Of a stretch of DNA of 64,000 bases, positions 35,680 through 44,536 are shown piece by piece. Both the position numbers and the translations under genes were made by a program. Source of the stretch: CAZWKX01 sp964633975 (GTDB lineage: Bacteria > Actinomycetota > Acidimicrobiia > Spongiisociales > UBA11373). Every line of letters begins with the position of its first letter. Within the stretch, counting starts at the first letter, position 1. The notes beneath the pieces are model-generated. The model was not told the origin of the DNA, ran no database searches, and saw only the letters and a program-made list of their open reading frames with translations. The stretch covers positions 1 to 64,000 of the forward strand of contig CAZWKX010000002.1 of assembly GCA_964633975.1 (NCBI GenBank), in the 5' to 3' direction.

Positions 35680-36666
35680 CTACCTTCTGATAAGCGCCTC
35701 CAACCAGGGAATCGACTCCTGCCGATGCCTCCACCACAGGTCCTCCCACATGTAGTGGACGACGAGCTGCCGGTATTCCCCGTAGCCGGCGATGTGCTCG
35801 AGCAGCGTCTCCACCGGAACGGGATTCTCGGGATCACCGTCGAAGAACAGCTTGGTGTAGATCTTCTGCTCCCAGGGCGAGACGTGATCGAAATGGTCCC
35901 AGTGGTGGAACACGTCCATAAGCAGGTACCAGACGGTGGCCGGGCCCACTCCGTAGAGGCCGAGGAGCGCCCGGCGCTGCGTGTCGAGATCGCAGCGGCG
36001 CAGGGCAATCTCATCGATGCCGCCTGCGGCGAAGGCGCCGTCGATACGTTTGATCGACTTGGCCCGGTAGCCGACCTTTAGCGCTCGCAGGTCATCCTCG
36101 CTCACCGGCCCAAGGGCGCCGGGCAACCAGAGCGCCGAGAGCTGCTTCCCGTCCCAGTCCAGTGGCGCGCCGTAGGCGTCCAGCAGCGCCTGGTACATCT
36201 GAACCGACCGTCTCACCGTGGCGTTCTGCAGCACGATGCCGATGACGATGTACTCGTACAGCGAGTTTGGATGGCCCGGCCGCATCCCCCGCAATCGCTC
36301 GATGACGGGGCCCACCACCGGGTTTCCGGCAAACCGGGCATAGAAGTCGGCTAGATCCAGATCGAGGTTGAAGCGGAAGCGAAGCTCCTCACCGAGCGAC
36401 TCGACGGACTTGTCCTCCAGCTTCTCTCCGCAGAACACATCCACCTTCACCGCCGGCTCGTCGACCGTGCCCGCATTGGACATAGTCAGCCCGAGGCGCC
36501 GGTCGCGCCAGCACATGGTCTGCCAACGCACCCCCGGCTGCCACTCGTTGTCGCCCGACGTGAAGTGGTCCGGCTTGAAGAAGGTGGCGTCGAAGTGAAA
36601 CGGTGCCGTTGGCACCAGCACCGCCGAGTGCACCTTGTCCAGCCTTCTCACGTCGCGTTCGGCCAT
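35680..36666 (-). CDS. HhH-GPD DNA glycosylase, AlkA-like
   Basis: This 328-residue protein is probably a base-excision glycosylase acting on alkylated purines. Its first part (about 20-100) resembles the AlkA/OGG N-terminal lobe and the second has the helix-hairpin-helix LLGLYGVGPATVWYLL followed by the HWDHFDHVSPWEQ segment that should hold the catalytic Asp. No Fe-S cysteines follow, as in AlkA but unlike MutY/Nth. ATG start and length agree with the family. Confidence 0.8.
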   Translation of the reverse strand: MAERDVRRLDKVHSAVLVPTAPFHFDATFFKPDHFTSGDNEWQPGVRWQTMCWRDRRLGLTMSNAGTVDEPAVKVDVFCGEKLEDKSVESLGEELRFRFNLDLDLADFYARFAGNPVVGPVIERLRGMRPGHPNSLYEYIVIGIVLQNATVRRSVQMYQALLDAYGAPLDWDGKQLSALWLPGALGPVSEDDLRALKVGYRAKSIKRIDGAFAAGGIDEIALRRCDLDTQRRALLGLYGVGPATVWYLLMDVFHHWDHFDHVSPWEQKIYTKLFFDGDPENPVPVETLLEHIAGYGEYRQLVVHYMWEDLWWRHRQESIPWLEALIRR

Positions 36667-36874
36667 GGCTCACACAGCTCACACATGCCAAGCCACGGTA
36701 CCGATGCGGTGGGACACGACTCGACTCGAAGACCCAGCCTCGGATGGCAGTCGAGAGCGATACAGTGTCCGACCACGGGGTTCAAGCACTCCGCCCTATG
36801 CAGCCTGCATTCCGCAATCTGCGTTCCTTTCCGCCATCGAGATAGCAGCACATGCTCCTATACCCTGCCCGCCC

Positions 36875-38119
36875 ATGTCCCGCTCCATCTTCGCCACCAT
36901 CGCCATCGTGTTCCTGGCCTCAGCCTGCTCCGACGCAGCAACGGCCGAATCGACAAGCACCTCAGCCGCCCCCGCCACGACAACCTCTTCCTCCACAACC
37001 CAACCCTCCACGACCACGACGGCCCCGGCCACCACGACGACAACAACCATCGCCCCCTTGCCTCTCTCCGAGATCGAGTTGACGCTGGCCGAGGTAGCCT
37101 CCGGCTTCACCCAGCCGGTGTTCCTGGATGCCCCGCCCGGCGACGGCCGGCTCTTCGTGGTCGATCAGCCGGGGACCATCGAAGTCTTCGACAACGGCGA
37201 GTGGAACACCTTCTTGGACATCACAAGCAAGGTTCACTTCGAGCGTGAACAGGGACTGCTGGGGCTCGCCTTCCATCCCGACTTCGAGCAGAACAGGCGC
37301 TTCTTCGTCGACTACACCAACACCGGCGGCACCACGATCATCGAGGAGTACCTGGTCTCTGAAACCGACCCGGACGTTGCCGATCCGGGCTCGGCAAGAG
37401 TCGTGCTTGCTGTTGAACAGCCGGCCCCCAACCACAACGGCGGCATGATCACTTTTGGGCCCGATGGCTACCTGTATGTCGCCATGGGTGACGGAGGCGG
37501 CGCCGGCGACCCGCACGGGAACGGTCAGAACAGAAACACTCTGCTCGGGGCAATACTGCGCATCGACGTCGACGAAGAGCCCTACGGGATCCCCGCCGAC
37601 AACACGTTCGCCGACGGAGGCGGCGCACCCGAGATCTGGGGGTACGGTCTGCGCAACCCTTGGCGGTTCTCCTTCGACGGCGACCTCATCTACATCGCGG
37701 ACGTCGGCCAGGGCCTCTGGGAGGAGGTTGATGTCGCCGACGTCACCTCTGTGGGCTTGAACTTCGGGTGGTCGGTCATGGAAGGCAACCACTGCTACGC
37801 CGTCAGCGACTGCGATCCCGCGGGCCTCAAGCTGCCCATTCTCGAGTACGGCCACAACAACGGCGACTGCTCTATCACAGGCGGCTATGTGTATAGAGGC
37901 GATGCCATCCAAGAGCTCGGCGGCGTCTACTTCTACGGCGACTACTGCACCGGCAGGATCGGCTCTTTCCGCCTCGGCGACGACGGCATCGCCGAGCAGC
38001 GCGACTGGACCGGCACACTCGGCCCGGTGCCGCGGCTCACCTCATTTGGAACCGACGCACACGGAGAGCTCTACCTCATGTCGACAGACGGCCGGCTGCT
38101 TCGCATAGAGCCGGCCTAG
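36875..38119 (+). CDS. PQQ-type aldose sugar dehydrogenase lipoprotein
   Basis: This 414-residue protein has a signal peptide with lipobox FLASAC, a Thr-rich linker (about 25-60), and a six-bladed propeller of the glucose/sorbosone dehydrogenase family. Landmarks are GLLGLAFHPDFEQN, NHNGGMITFGPDGYLYVAMGDGG, GYGLRNPWRFSFD and GYVYRGDAIQELGG. It should oxidise aldoses on the outer face using PQQ, though some relatives lack activity. ATG 36875 was chosen for the lipoprotein signal. Confidence 0.85.
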   Translation: MSRSIFATIAIVFLASACSDAATAESTSTSAAPATTTSSSTTQPSTTTTAPATTTTTTIAPLPLSEIELTLAEVASGFTQPVFLDAPPGDGRLFVVDQPGTIEVFDNGEWNTFLDITSKVHFEREQGLLGLAFHPDFEQNRRFFVDYTNTGGTTIIEEYLVSETDPDVADPGSARVVLAVEQPAPNHNGGMITFGPDGYLYVAMGDGGGAGDPHGNGQNRNTLLGAILRIDVDEEPYGIPADNTFADGGGAPEIWGYGLRNPWRFSFDGDLIYIADVGQGLWEEVDVADVTSVGLNFGWSVMEGNHCYAVSDCDPAGLKLPILEYGHNNGDCSITGGYVYRGDAIQELGGVYFYGDYCTGRIGSFRLGDDGIAEQRDWTGTLGPVPRLTSFGTDAHGELYLMSTDGRLLRIEPA

Positions 38120-38358
38120 CCCTCTGATGAGGTAGCACTGGCCCAGGGGAGAGCTACCTCACAGGGCCTCTAGCACTCTTGACCTTCTCGGAGGGGGTGT
38201 ACTTAGTCAGCAGCTGCCCAGGCGAGAGTGATCTCATCTGCCGTGCCGTCTTGCCGGGGGTGAGAGTGAGGTGGCGATGGCCCTGATTCCCAAGGTCAGG
38301 TCGGTCGGCGCCTGAGGACCTCTGGGACAGGCCGGTTATCGGTTCGTATTGTTGGACT
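38120..38358. other. Repeat-containing intergenic spacer
   Basis: This 239-base spacer includes one complete family A hairpin repeat (38124-38162) and a degenerate copy near 38205-38250 (CAGCTGCCCAGGCGAGAGTG). No gene is supported in it. Confidence 0.6.
38124..38162 (+). repeat. Family A dispersed hairpin repeat, best copy
   Basis: TGAGGTAGC (38128-38136) pairs perfectly with GCTACCTCA (38153-38161), enclosing the conserved CTGGCCCAGGGGAGA core. It lies five bases after the PQQ-dehydrogenase stop, so it may also act as its terminator. Confidence 0.8.
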
Positions 38359-38895
38359 ATGGCGAGGAGTAGGCGAGTCGGACCGCAGATCCTGGTTGAG
38401 GGGCCGCCTGGTGTTGGCAAGACGACCTTGGCCGAGCGGGTGACAGCGACGCTGCAGAAGCGGCACCATGTGGTTGCTGGTTTCACCACGGGAGAGATGA
38501 GGGCAGAGGGTCGGCGAATCGGCTTCAGGGTGACGGCGATTGGCGGCGACGAGGCGGTCCTCGCCCATGTCGACTACTCCGGCCCACCCCGGGTGGGCAG
38601 ATATGGGGTCGACCTGAGAGCCTTCGAAAGAGTCGCCCTCCCTTCTCTGCAGGCGACCTCGGGAGCAGTGGTGGTGTTGGATGAGCTGGGGAAGATGGAG
38701 CTTGCCTCAGTCGCCTTCGGCACTGCGGTGACAGGGTTGTTTGATAGGGGGGCATCGTTGTTGGCAACCGTGCACACTTTTCGCCACCCCTACACCGACG
38801 CTCTGAAGAAGAGGCCAGGTGTGGTGCGCCTGTCCCTCACCCGTGCCAACCGAGACAGTCTGGTTGGTGAAATCGTCGCTCAGTTCGTTCCGTGA
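38359..38895 (+). CDS. THEP1-type nucleoside-triphosphatase
   Basis: The 178-residue P-loop enzyme has Walker A GPPGVGKTT (about residues 15-23), TTGEMRAEGRRIGF and a Walker B-like VVVLDELGKMEL, all characteristic of archaeal/bacterial THEP1 NTPases. These hydrolyse NTPs, and the in vivo role is unclear. ATG 38359 is the first start with MARSRRVGPQILVEGPPG. It sits alone between two repeat-bearing spacers. Confidence 0.86.
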   Translation: MARSRRVGPQILVEGPPGVGKTTLAERVTATLQKRHHVVAGFTTGEMRAEGRRIGFRVTAIGGDEAVLAHVDYSGPPRVGRYGVDLRAFERVALPSLQATSGAVVVLDELGKMELASVAFGTAVTGLFDRGASLLATVHTFRHPYTDALKKRPGVVRLSLTRANRDSLVGEIVAQFVP

Positions 38896-38950
38896 GTAGG
38901 TCAGTGAAGCTCATTCGGACTCGCGTGTCCCGGTCCGGTATCAAGGCCGA

Positions 38951-39000
38951 CTTGCTCAAGGAACATCCGTAACACTGGCCCAGGCCAAAGCGACGTCGTC
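38951..39000 (+). repeat. Family A repeat variant
   Basis: It contains GCTCAAGGAACAT, then ACACTGGCCCAGGCC and GACGTCGTC, matching 7539-7590. It lies 55 bases past the THEP1-like gene. Confidence 0.6.
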
Positions 39001-39205
39001 GGACGTGCCGGTCAGGAAGTCGTGGACCCCTCGCGTCGCTCTCCAACAACAGTGGGACGGGAGTACCCGCCGGCCACCTGGCGACGTGCCGGCGAAGGCA
39101 TCAGCAGCCCACGCGACCAGGGCCGATAACGTGGACCGCCGGGTCTCACTGCGCGTCGGAGCGCCGCCATCTTGACAGCAAAATGCTTTCGGGGAAGAGC
39201 ATCCG

Positions 39206-39645
39206 ATGGTCTGGGTAGTCTTTGCCGTCGTGGCTGCGGCCATCGCGACTGCGCTGTCTTCGCTCTGGTGGGCACACCGCCGGTCGCCTCCGGCTTGATC
39301 CTCATCGGTCTGTGCATCGTGTCGATGTTCGGGATATCGAAGCAAGCGTTATGGAGTGTGCGTGACGTCACCACCGATTCGGGTGAATGGTGTCTCACCT
39401 ATGAACACCCGGACGGCCACATACTCAGCGAGTGCAGGCCCACAGAGGACGAGGTTTGGGCGTGGGCCGATGGGCTCGACGCCTAGCTCGAGCCGGTCTA
39501 CGGAGCCCGCGAGCAGGACACGTCCTCGGGTCTCGCCTTCGGTGTGCTGTTCTATGTCTCTCTCGCCAGCGCGATGGGAGCCTTCGCCTGGGCCGGCATC
39601 GCTCGCCGGCGTTCCACCCCACCCTGAGCTTCCCACAAGCAGACT
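39206..39645 (+). pseudogene. Possible broken small membrane protein
   Basis: Three pieces in neighbouring frames look like one protein. A 30-codon ORF from ATG 39206 gives a membrane-like segment ending TGA 39296. The next frame continues with a hydrophobic GLILIGLCIVSMFGI segment and reads through LTYEHPDGHILSECRP to TAG at 39484-39486. Beyond it the same frame encodes another hydrophobic stretch to a stop near 39626. One frameshift plus one nonsense codon would explain this. No family is recognised, so a chance arrangement is possible. Confidence 0.35.
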
Positions 39646-39728
39646 CAGAGCCAGCGCCGCCCGAAACACTGCGCCGGATCCGGCCGGCTCGATTCATAGC
39701 GCAACCTGGCAGCAAGTACCCTGCCGCC

Positions 39729-40370
39729 ATGCCCGACACCGGCACACTGCTTGCTTTCTCGGCGGCGGCTCTCATCTTTTTCGTCGTACCCGGCCCGGCG
39801 GTGCTGTACATCGTCACCCGCAGCGTCACCCAGGGCAGAGCCGCCGGCTTCGCCTCGGTGGCCGGTATCCACACCGGCAGCCTGGTGCACATCGGGGCGG
39901 CCGTCGCCGGGCTAACCACCCTGCTGGTCACTTCGGCCACTGCCTTTCGCGCCATCAAGTGGGCCGGGGCGGCATACCTGATCTACCTGGGAATCAGAAC
40001 TCTGCTGGAACGTGGCGAAGACGGCGAGAGTCCCGTCACGGTGGCGCCCGCTCCCCTCGGCAAGGTGTACCGGCAGGGTTTTGTGGTCAACCTGCTCAAC
40101 CCGAAGATGGCCGCGTTTTTCCTCGCCTTCGTGCCTCATTTTGTCGACCCGGCACGCAACTCGACGAGCCAGCTCCTCGTCCTTGGCGCCTTGTTCGTGA
40201 TGCTGGGAGCGCTCTCCGACGGCACCTACGTGCTGGTGACCGGCTCGCTGGGCAATCACCTGCAACGCAGCGACTGGTGGCGACATGGCCGCCATCTCGT
40301 GTCGGGAAGCATCTATCTGACCCTCGGCGCACTGGCCGCGGCAGGCGCCGCCACGTCTAACGGTGAATAG
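39729..40370 (+). CDS. LysE-family amino-acid exporter
   Basis: The 213-residue protein has about six membrane helices and the LysE/RhtB signature PGPAVLYIVTRSVTQGRAAGF near residues 21-41, with a further NLLNPKMAAFFLAFVPHFVD segment typical of the family. The substrate cannot be told from sequence. ATG 39729 gives the standard short N-terminus. It converges on the TolB-like lipoprotein gene. Confidence 0.88.
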   Translation: MPDTGTLLAFSAAALIFFVVPGPAVLYIVTRSVTQGRAAGFASVAGIHTGSLVHIGAAVAGLTTLLVTSATAFRAIKWAGAAYLIYLGIRTLLERGEDGESPVTVAPAPLGKVYRQGFVVNLLNPKMAAFFLAFVPHFVDPARNSTSQLLVLGALFVMLGALSDGTYVLVTGSLGNHLQRSDWWRHGRHLVSGSIYLTLGALAAAGAATSNGE

Positions 40371-40445
40371 CGACACTCCCGACCGAACCGGTCGGCAACG
40401 CGTGACCGAGGCTCGACCACCTGCGGTCGAGAGCGGCCCGGTCTC

Positions 40446-41459
40446 TCAAGGAACCGGCGACCAACCCGGGTCGCGATCGTCGCTCGCCGGCCAACCGCTC
40501 ACGTTCACCAGGCCGGAGCCGTCGGCGTTCATCACATAGACCTCGGCCTTGCCGTCCCGCCACGAGGTGAAAGCGATCCGGCTGCCGTCGGGCGACCAGG
40601 CGGGGAATGCGTCGGCGTAGGGATCGTCGGTGAGGCGGATCGTGCTGCGGCCATCGGCGTTCATCACGTAGATCTCGAAGTTGCCGTCGCGGTTCGATTG
40701 GAAGGCGATGCGGCTGCCGTCGGGCGACCACGCCGGCCCCTCGTCGTGCTCCGGGTCGAAAGTGAGCCGAAACAGACCGGAGCCGTCGAGATTGCAGGAA
40801 TAGATCTCGTAGTTGTCTTCACCGACCCGATCGCTGGCGAAGGCGATCCGGGTACCGGCCGGGGACCATGCCGCGTCGATCTCGTTGCCGTAGACATAGT
40901 CGGTGACGTTGACCAGGCTGGACCCGTCGGCATCCATCACGTAGATCTCCGCATCGCCGTCCCGCAATGATTCGAAGGCGATGCGATTGCCGTCGGGCGA
41001 CCAGCTCGGGTTCAAATCATCGGCGGCATCGAAGGTGAGACGGGTGGCATTCGAGCCGTCGGCATCCATTACGTAGATCTCGTAGTTGCCGTCCCGGGAG
41101 GAGTGAAAAGCGATCCGGGTACCGTCGGGCGACCAGGCCGGGAAACCGTCCCAGCCGGCGCTGTTGGTGACACGAATCTGGTCGGAGCCATCCTCGTCCA
41201 TGTAATACAGCTCGCCGTCGCCGTCCCGATTACTGGTGAACACGATGCGCACCTCAGTCGAAGGAGCGATGGTCGGCAGAGTCGCCACAGTCGTCGACGT
41301 CGAAGTGGTGGTGGTTGCCGGCTGGGTGGTTGCCGGCTGGGTCGTTGCCGGCTGGGTCGTAGCGACAGTCGAAGAGGGCGCCGGGCCGGCAGACCCGTCA
41401 CCGCCACAGCCACCCACCAGCAGCATCGGAAGTGCCATCAGGGTGATCCACCGGCGCAT
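40446..41459 (-). CDS. TolB-like beta-propeller lipoprotein
   Basis: This 337-residue protein has a lipobox (LLVGGC), a Thr/Gln/Pro linker and six copies of the PD40/WD40-like motif WSPDGxRIAF plus EIYVMDADGS, so it folds as a beta propeller on the cell surface. Unlike TolB it lacks a D1 domain. It has no visible catalytic residues and may bind partners or polysaccharide. ATG 41459 is preferred; the ORF runs on to 41507 without a signal. Confidence 0.78.
   Translation of the reverse strand: MRRWITLMALPMLLVGGCGGDGSAGPAPSSTVATTQPATTQPATTQPATTTTSTSTTVATLPTIAPSTEVRIVFTSNRDGDGELYYMDEDGSDQIRVTNSAGWDGFPAWSPDGTRIAFHSSRDGNYEIYVMDADGSNATRLTFDAADDLNPSWSPDGNRIAFESLRDGDAEIYVMDADGSSLVNVTDYVYGNEIDAAWSPAGTRIAFASDRVGEDNYEIYSCNLDGSGLFRLTFDPEHDEGPAWSPDGSRIAFQSNRDGNFEIYVMNADGRSTIRLTDDPYADAFPAWSPDGSRIAFTSWRDGKAEVYVMNADGSGLVNVSGWPASDDRDPGWSPVP
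41318..41366. repeat. Tandem 15-base repeat coding TTQPA
   Basis: About three copies of a 15-base unit (GGTTGCCGGCTGGGT on the plus strand) encode the Thr-Gln-Pro-Ala-Thr linker of the TolB-like lipoprotein. Copy number could change by slippage. Confidence 0.7.
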
Positions 41460-41525
41460 AGTGCCTCTGGACGGTTGCTCCGAGGCTAGCGGCGGCCGAG
41501 ACACCACCGGCGGCCGCCGCCGCTC

Positions 41526-41822
41526 CTAGTGGGGCACTATGAGCTCGACTGCGGCGTACGCCAGTACGAGCGAGCCGAGGGCGACGGCAACGACCACCAG
41601 CCAGGCCCGTTCGCCTCCATGGGTGATCGCCGACAGCCCGAAGGCGCCACCACCGACGGCCGAAGCGGCTGCAGCCAGGATCGCCCCGGACAGCCGGGCG
41701 TTCGAAAAAAATCCATCGCCGCCTTGCTCGCCGCTGAACACGAAGCCGAAGAACACCCCAAAAGCCGCCAAGGCGACGAACAGGAGTCCCACGGAAAGCC
41801 ACCCCAGACCTGTCTTCGGCAC
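41526..41822 (-). CDS. Small hypothetical membrane protein
   Basis: This 98-residue protein is very hydrophobic and has three predicted membrane helices (about 9-30, 44-66 and 74-95). A short EQGGDGFFSN loop separates the first two. No family is recognised. It is followed by a gene of the same strand but spacing does not show an operon. Confidence 0.55.
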   Translation of the reverse strand: MPKTGLGWLSVGLLFVALAAFGVFFGFVFSGEQGGDGFFSNARLSGAILAAAASAVGGGAFGLSAITHGGERAWLVVVAVALGSLVLAYAAVELIVPH

Positions 41823-42044
41823 GCTCTTCCCTCTCGTTCTCTCTCGTCTCGGCCAAGGCTACGTTGAACCGGCCGCAACGGATCGCAGCCTTCCATCTCA
41901 ACGGGCCATAGGCGACCCACATCGATCACCTCTCACCCTCCGAGCCGACCGGGCTCACCCAGGCCAGAACCCGGGTTTTGTGATCGAGTACGATCCGACC
42001 CGGGCCCAAATCCCCCGAAGACCGTCGAGCCAAAGCGAGGGCAC

Positions 42045-43052
42045 GTGCCAAAAACCGCGTTTATCACAGGCATCACGGGACAGGACGGCTCGTATCTCAC
42101 CGACCTGCTGCTCGGCAAGGGCTACGAGGTCCACGGCATGGTCCGGCGCTCGTCCTTCTCCGGCTCCGAACGAATCGACCGCTACGAGCACACCCCGGGG
42201 CTCACCCTCCACTACGGAGACCTGGTCGACGCCGGCGCTCTCAGCCGCCTGGTGAGGGAGATCCGGCCCGACGAGGTGTACAACCTCGGTGCCCAATCCC
42301 ACGTCGCCGTCTCGTTCGAGAACCCCATCTACACCGCCGACGTCGACGCCATCGGGCCGCTGCGCCTGCTGGAGGCGATCCGCCAGCTCGATCATCCAGT
42401 CCGCTTCTACCAGGCGGGATCCTCCGAGATGTTCGGCCGGGTCACCAAGATGCCTCAGAATGAGAGCACGCCGTTCCACCCCCGCAGCCCCTATGCGGCG
42501 GCCAAGGTGTATGCCTTCTGGCAAACGGTCAACTACCGCGAGGCCTACGGCCTGTTCGGCGCCAACGGAATCCTCTTCAACCACGAGTCGCCCCGGCGGG
42601 GTGACACGTTTGTGACCCGGAAGATCACCCGGGCGGCAACCCGCATCAAGCTCGGCCTCCAGGACCGCCTCTACCTGGGCAACATCGACGCCGAGCGCGA
42701 CTGGGGATACGCCGGCGACTACGTCAAGGCCATGTGGCTGATGCTGCAGCAGGACCAGCCCGACGACTACGTGATCGCCACCGGAGAGCGCCACTCGGTG
42801 CGCGAGTTCTGCAACCGCGCCTTCTCGATCCTCGATCTCGAATGGGAGGAGCACGTCGAGGTCGACGAGCAGTACATGCGTCCCTCCGATGTGGACAGGC
42901 TCCAGGGCGACGCGTCGAAGGCACGCAAGGTGCTCGGCTGGCAGCCCAGCGTCACCTTCGACAGCCTCGTCGAGATGATGATCGAGACCGATCTCAAGCT
43001 CGCCAACCGGGAGCGAACCCTGCTCGACGCCGGCTTCAAACCCGACGAGTAG
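42045..43052 (+). CDS. gmd: GDP-mannose 4,6-dehydratase
   Basis: The 335-residue short-chain dehydrogenase converts GDP-mannose to GDP-4-keto-6-deoxymannose, the first step to GDP-fucose, rhamnose or perosamine. It shows the NADP motif GITGQDGSYL, SSEMFG, the SPYAAAKVYAFW motif with catalytic Tyr/Lys, and FNHESPRRGDTFVTRKI, all typical of Gmd. GTG 42045 has GAGG four bases upstream. No fcl, transferase or other sugar gene is adjacent, so it is solitary here. Confidence 0.95.
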   Translation: MPKTAFITGITGQDGSYLTDLLLGKGYEVHGMVRRSSFSGSERIDRYEHTPGLTLHYGDLVDAGALSRLVREIRPDEVYNLGAQSHVAVSFENPIYTADVDAIGPLRLLEAIRQLDHPVRFYQAGSSEMFGRVTKMPQNESTPFHPRSPYAAAKVYAFWQTVNYREAYGLFGANGILFNHESPRRGDTFVTRKITRAATRIKLGLQDRLYLGNIDAERDWGYAGDYVKAMWLMLQQDQPDDYVIATGERHSVREFCNRAFSILDLEWEEHVEVDEQYMRPSDVDRLQGDASKARKVLGWQPSVTFDSLVEMMIETDLKLANRERTLLDAGFKPDE

Positions 43053-43116
43053 CCACACAGGGACCGCCCTTCCTCGGCGAGTCCCTCCGGTAGACCCAGC
43101 GGTGGTCCGAAGCCGA

Positions 43117-43932
43117 TCAGTCCCGAGGCACCAGCTCGGGAGCGGCACAGTCCTCACCGTACTCGACTATCGGCGGAACCAGCCGGGGATCCCTGCATGT
43201 GGGGCAATCCGCACGGCGCGGCACCTCAAGACTGGAGAACGTGGCAGACAGGGAGTCGTAGGCCAGCATTCGACCGACCAGCGATTCCCCGATGCCCAAC
43301 AGGAGCTTCACGGTCTCCGTCGCTTCAATGCAGCCGATCACACCGGGCAAAGCGCCCAACAGCCCGACCTGTGAGCCGGGAGGCACCGATCCCGCCGGCG
43401 GCGGCACGGGAAACAGGCAGCGATAGCAGGGACCCTCGTAGGGCAGGAACGCGGTCACTCGCCCCTCGAAGCGGTACACCGAACCGTGCACCACCGCAAC
43501 ACGAAGGTGCATGGCGGCGTCGTTCATCAGGTAGCGGGTGCGGAAGCTGTCGGAACCGTCGACCACCACCTCATACGCCGACATGATCTCGAGCGCGTTG
43601 TGCACGGTGAGGCCCTGGGGATGGGTCCTCACCGTCACGTCCGGGTTGAGCCGGCCGATTACCTCCGCCGCGGAATCCACCTTGGGACGGCCCAGCCACT
43701 CCGAGTCGTGAAGCACCTGTCGGTGCAAGTTCGACAGCTCGACGGTATCGGCATCGGCGATCCCGAGAGTGCCTACGCCGGCTGCGGCCAGGTAGAGCGC
43801 GGCAGGAGACCCAAGCCCGCCTGCCCCCACGACGAGGACCCGTGAGCTGAGCAGACGCTGCTGGCCCGCCTCCCCCACCTCGGGGAGGATCAGCTGCCGG
43901 TGGTAACGGGCGCGCCGCCGATCATCGAGCAT
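43117..43932 (-). CDS. MoeB/ThiF-like adenylyltransferase
   Basis: The 271-residue E1-like enzyme activates the C-terminal glycine of a ThiS/MoaD/CysO-like sulfur carrier. It has VLVVGAGGLGSPAALYLA (nucleotide site), NLHRQVLHDS, the VVDGSDSFRTRYLMND segment and zinc cysteines CYRCLF and CPTC. There is no C-terminal rhodanese domain, so it is MoeB-like rather than MoeZ-like. It lies 78 bases downstream of the JAMM-peptidase gene, which in actinobacteria acts on the CysO-cysteine adduct. Confidence 0.88.
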   Translation of the reverse strand: MLDDRRRARYHRQLILPEVGEAGQQRLLSSRVLVVGAGGLGSPAALYLAAAGVGTLGIADADTVELSNLHRQVLHDSEWLGRPKVDSAAEVIGRLNPDVTVRTHPQGLTVHNALEIMSAYEVVVDGSDSFRTRYLMNDAAMHLRVAVVHGSVYRFEGRVTAFLPYEGPCYRCLFPVPPPAGSVPPGSQVGLLGALPGVIGCIEATETVKLLLGIGESLVGRMLAYDSLSATFSSLEVPRRADCPTCRDPRLVPPIVEYGEDCAAPELVPRD

Positions 43933-44010
43933 CGTGTGAGCCTACGTCGCGGTGCCGCCCCAGGAGCCCGCATAGCAGGCGGTCACGACAAGAGAGCCGC
44001 CGGAGCCTCG

Positions 44011-44421
44011 TCAAACCCGGCACATCTCGAGCACCAGCGGCTCCTCTCTCACCACCCCGTCGCGGATCCAGAACCCGCGCACCTCGGGATGGTCGACGTC
44101 GAGGAGCCCAACGAGCACATAGAGCCAGCCCGGGTCCAGGGCCTGGGCCACATCGGTGAGCGATGGGTAGGCCTCCGAACGCGTATGCGAGTGAAACACG
44201 CCGGCGAGGCGCCACCCGTTGCGCTCCGCATGCTCCAAGGCCCGATAGTGCTCGTCGGGATCGAGGGTGAACGTCACCCCGGACCGCTCGGCGTTGCTGA
44301 GGCAGTAGGCCATACGAAGGCGCCCGTCTCCGTCGGCGGCAAGCAGCCCGCATCCCTCCTCGGGAAACGAGAAGCGCGCGTGGGCGATCATCGCCATGCG
44401 TATGTCGACCGGCAGCACCAC
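44011..44421 (-). CDS. JAMM/MPN metalloprotease, Mec-like
   Basis: This 136-residue protein has the zinc signature HSHTRSEAYPSLTD (HxH-x7-S-x2-D) with an upstream Glu in EEGCGLLAA. It is a small JAMM peptidase like mycobacterial Mec, which cuts cysteine from the sulfur carrier CysO in a cysteine pathway. A CysO/CysM pair is not in the window, but the MoeB-like gene follows. GTG 44421 is the ORF start; no clear ribosome site is visible. Confidence 0.85.
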   Translation of the reverse strand: MVLPVDIRMAMIAHARFSFPEEGCGLLAADGDGRLRMAYCLSNAERSGVTFTLDPDEHYRALEHAERNGWRLAGVFHSHTRSEAYPSLTDVAQALDPGWLYVLVGLLDVDHPEVRGFWIRDGVVREEPLVLEMCRV

Positions 44422-44536
44422 GGGAACAACCGTACCCGGGCAATCCGCCTACGAATGCCGCCCTGCCGGCCGTCTACCCGCTCCGTGCCCATTCGGCATC
44501 CTGGAGGCGCCATCAGCAACGGCTAGCCTCTCCGCC

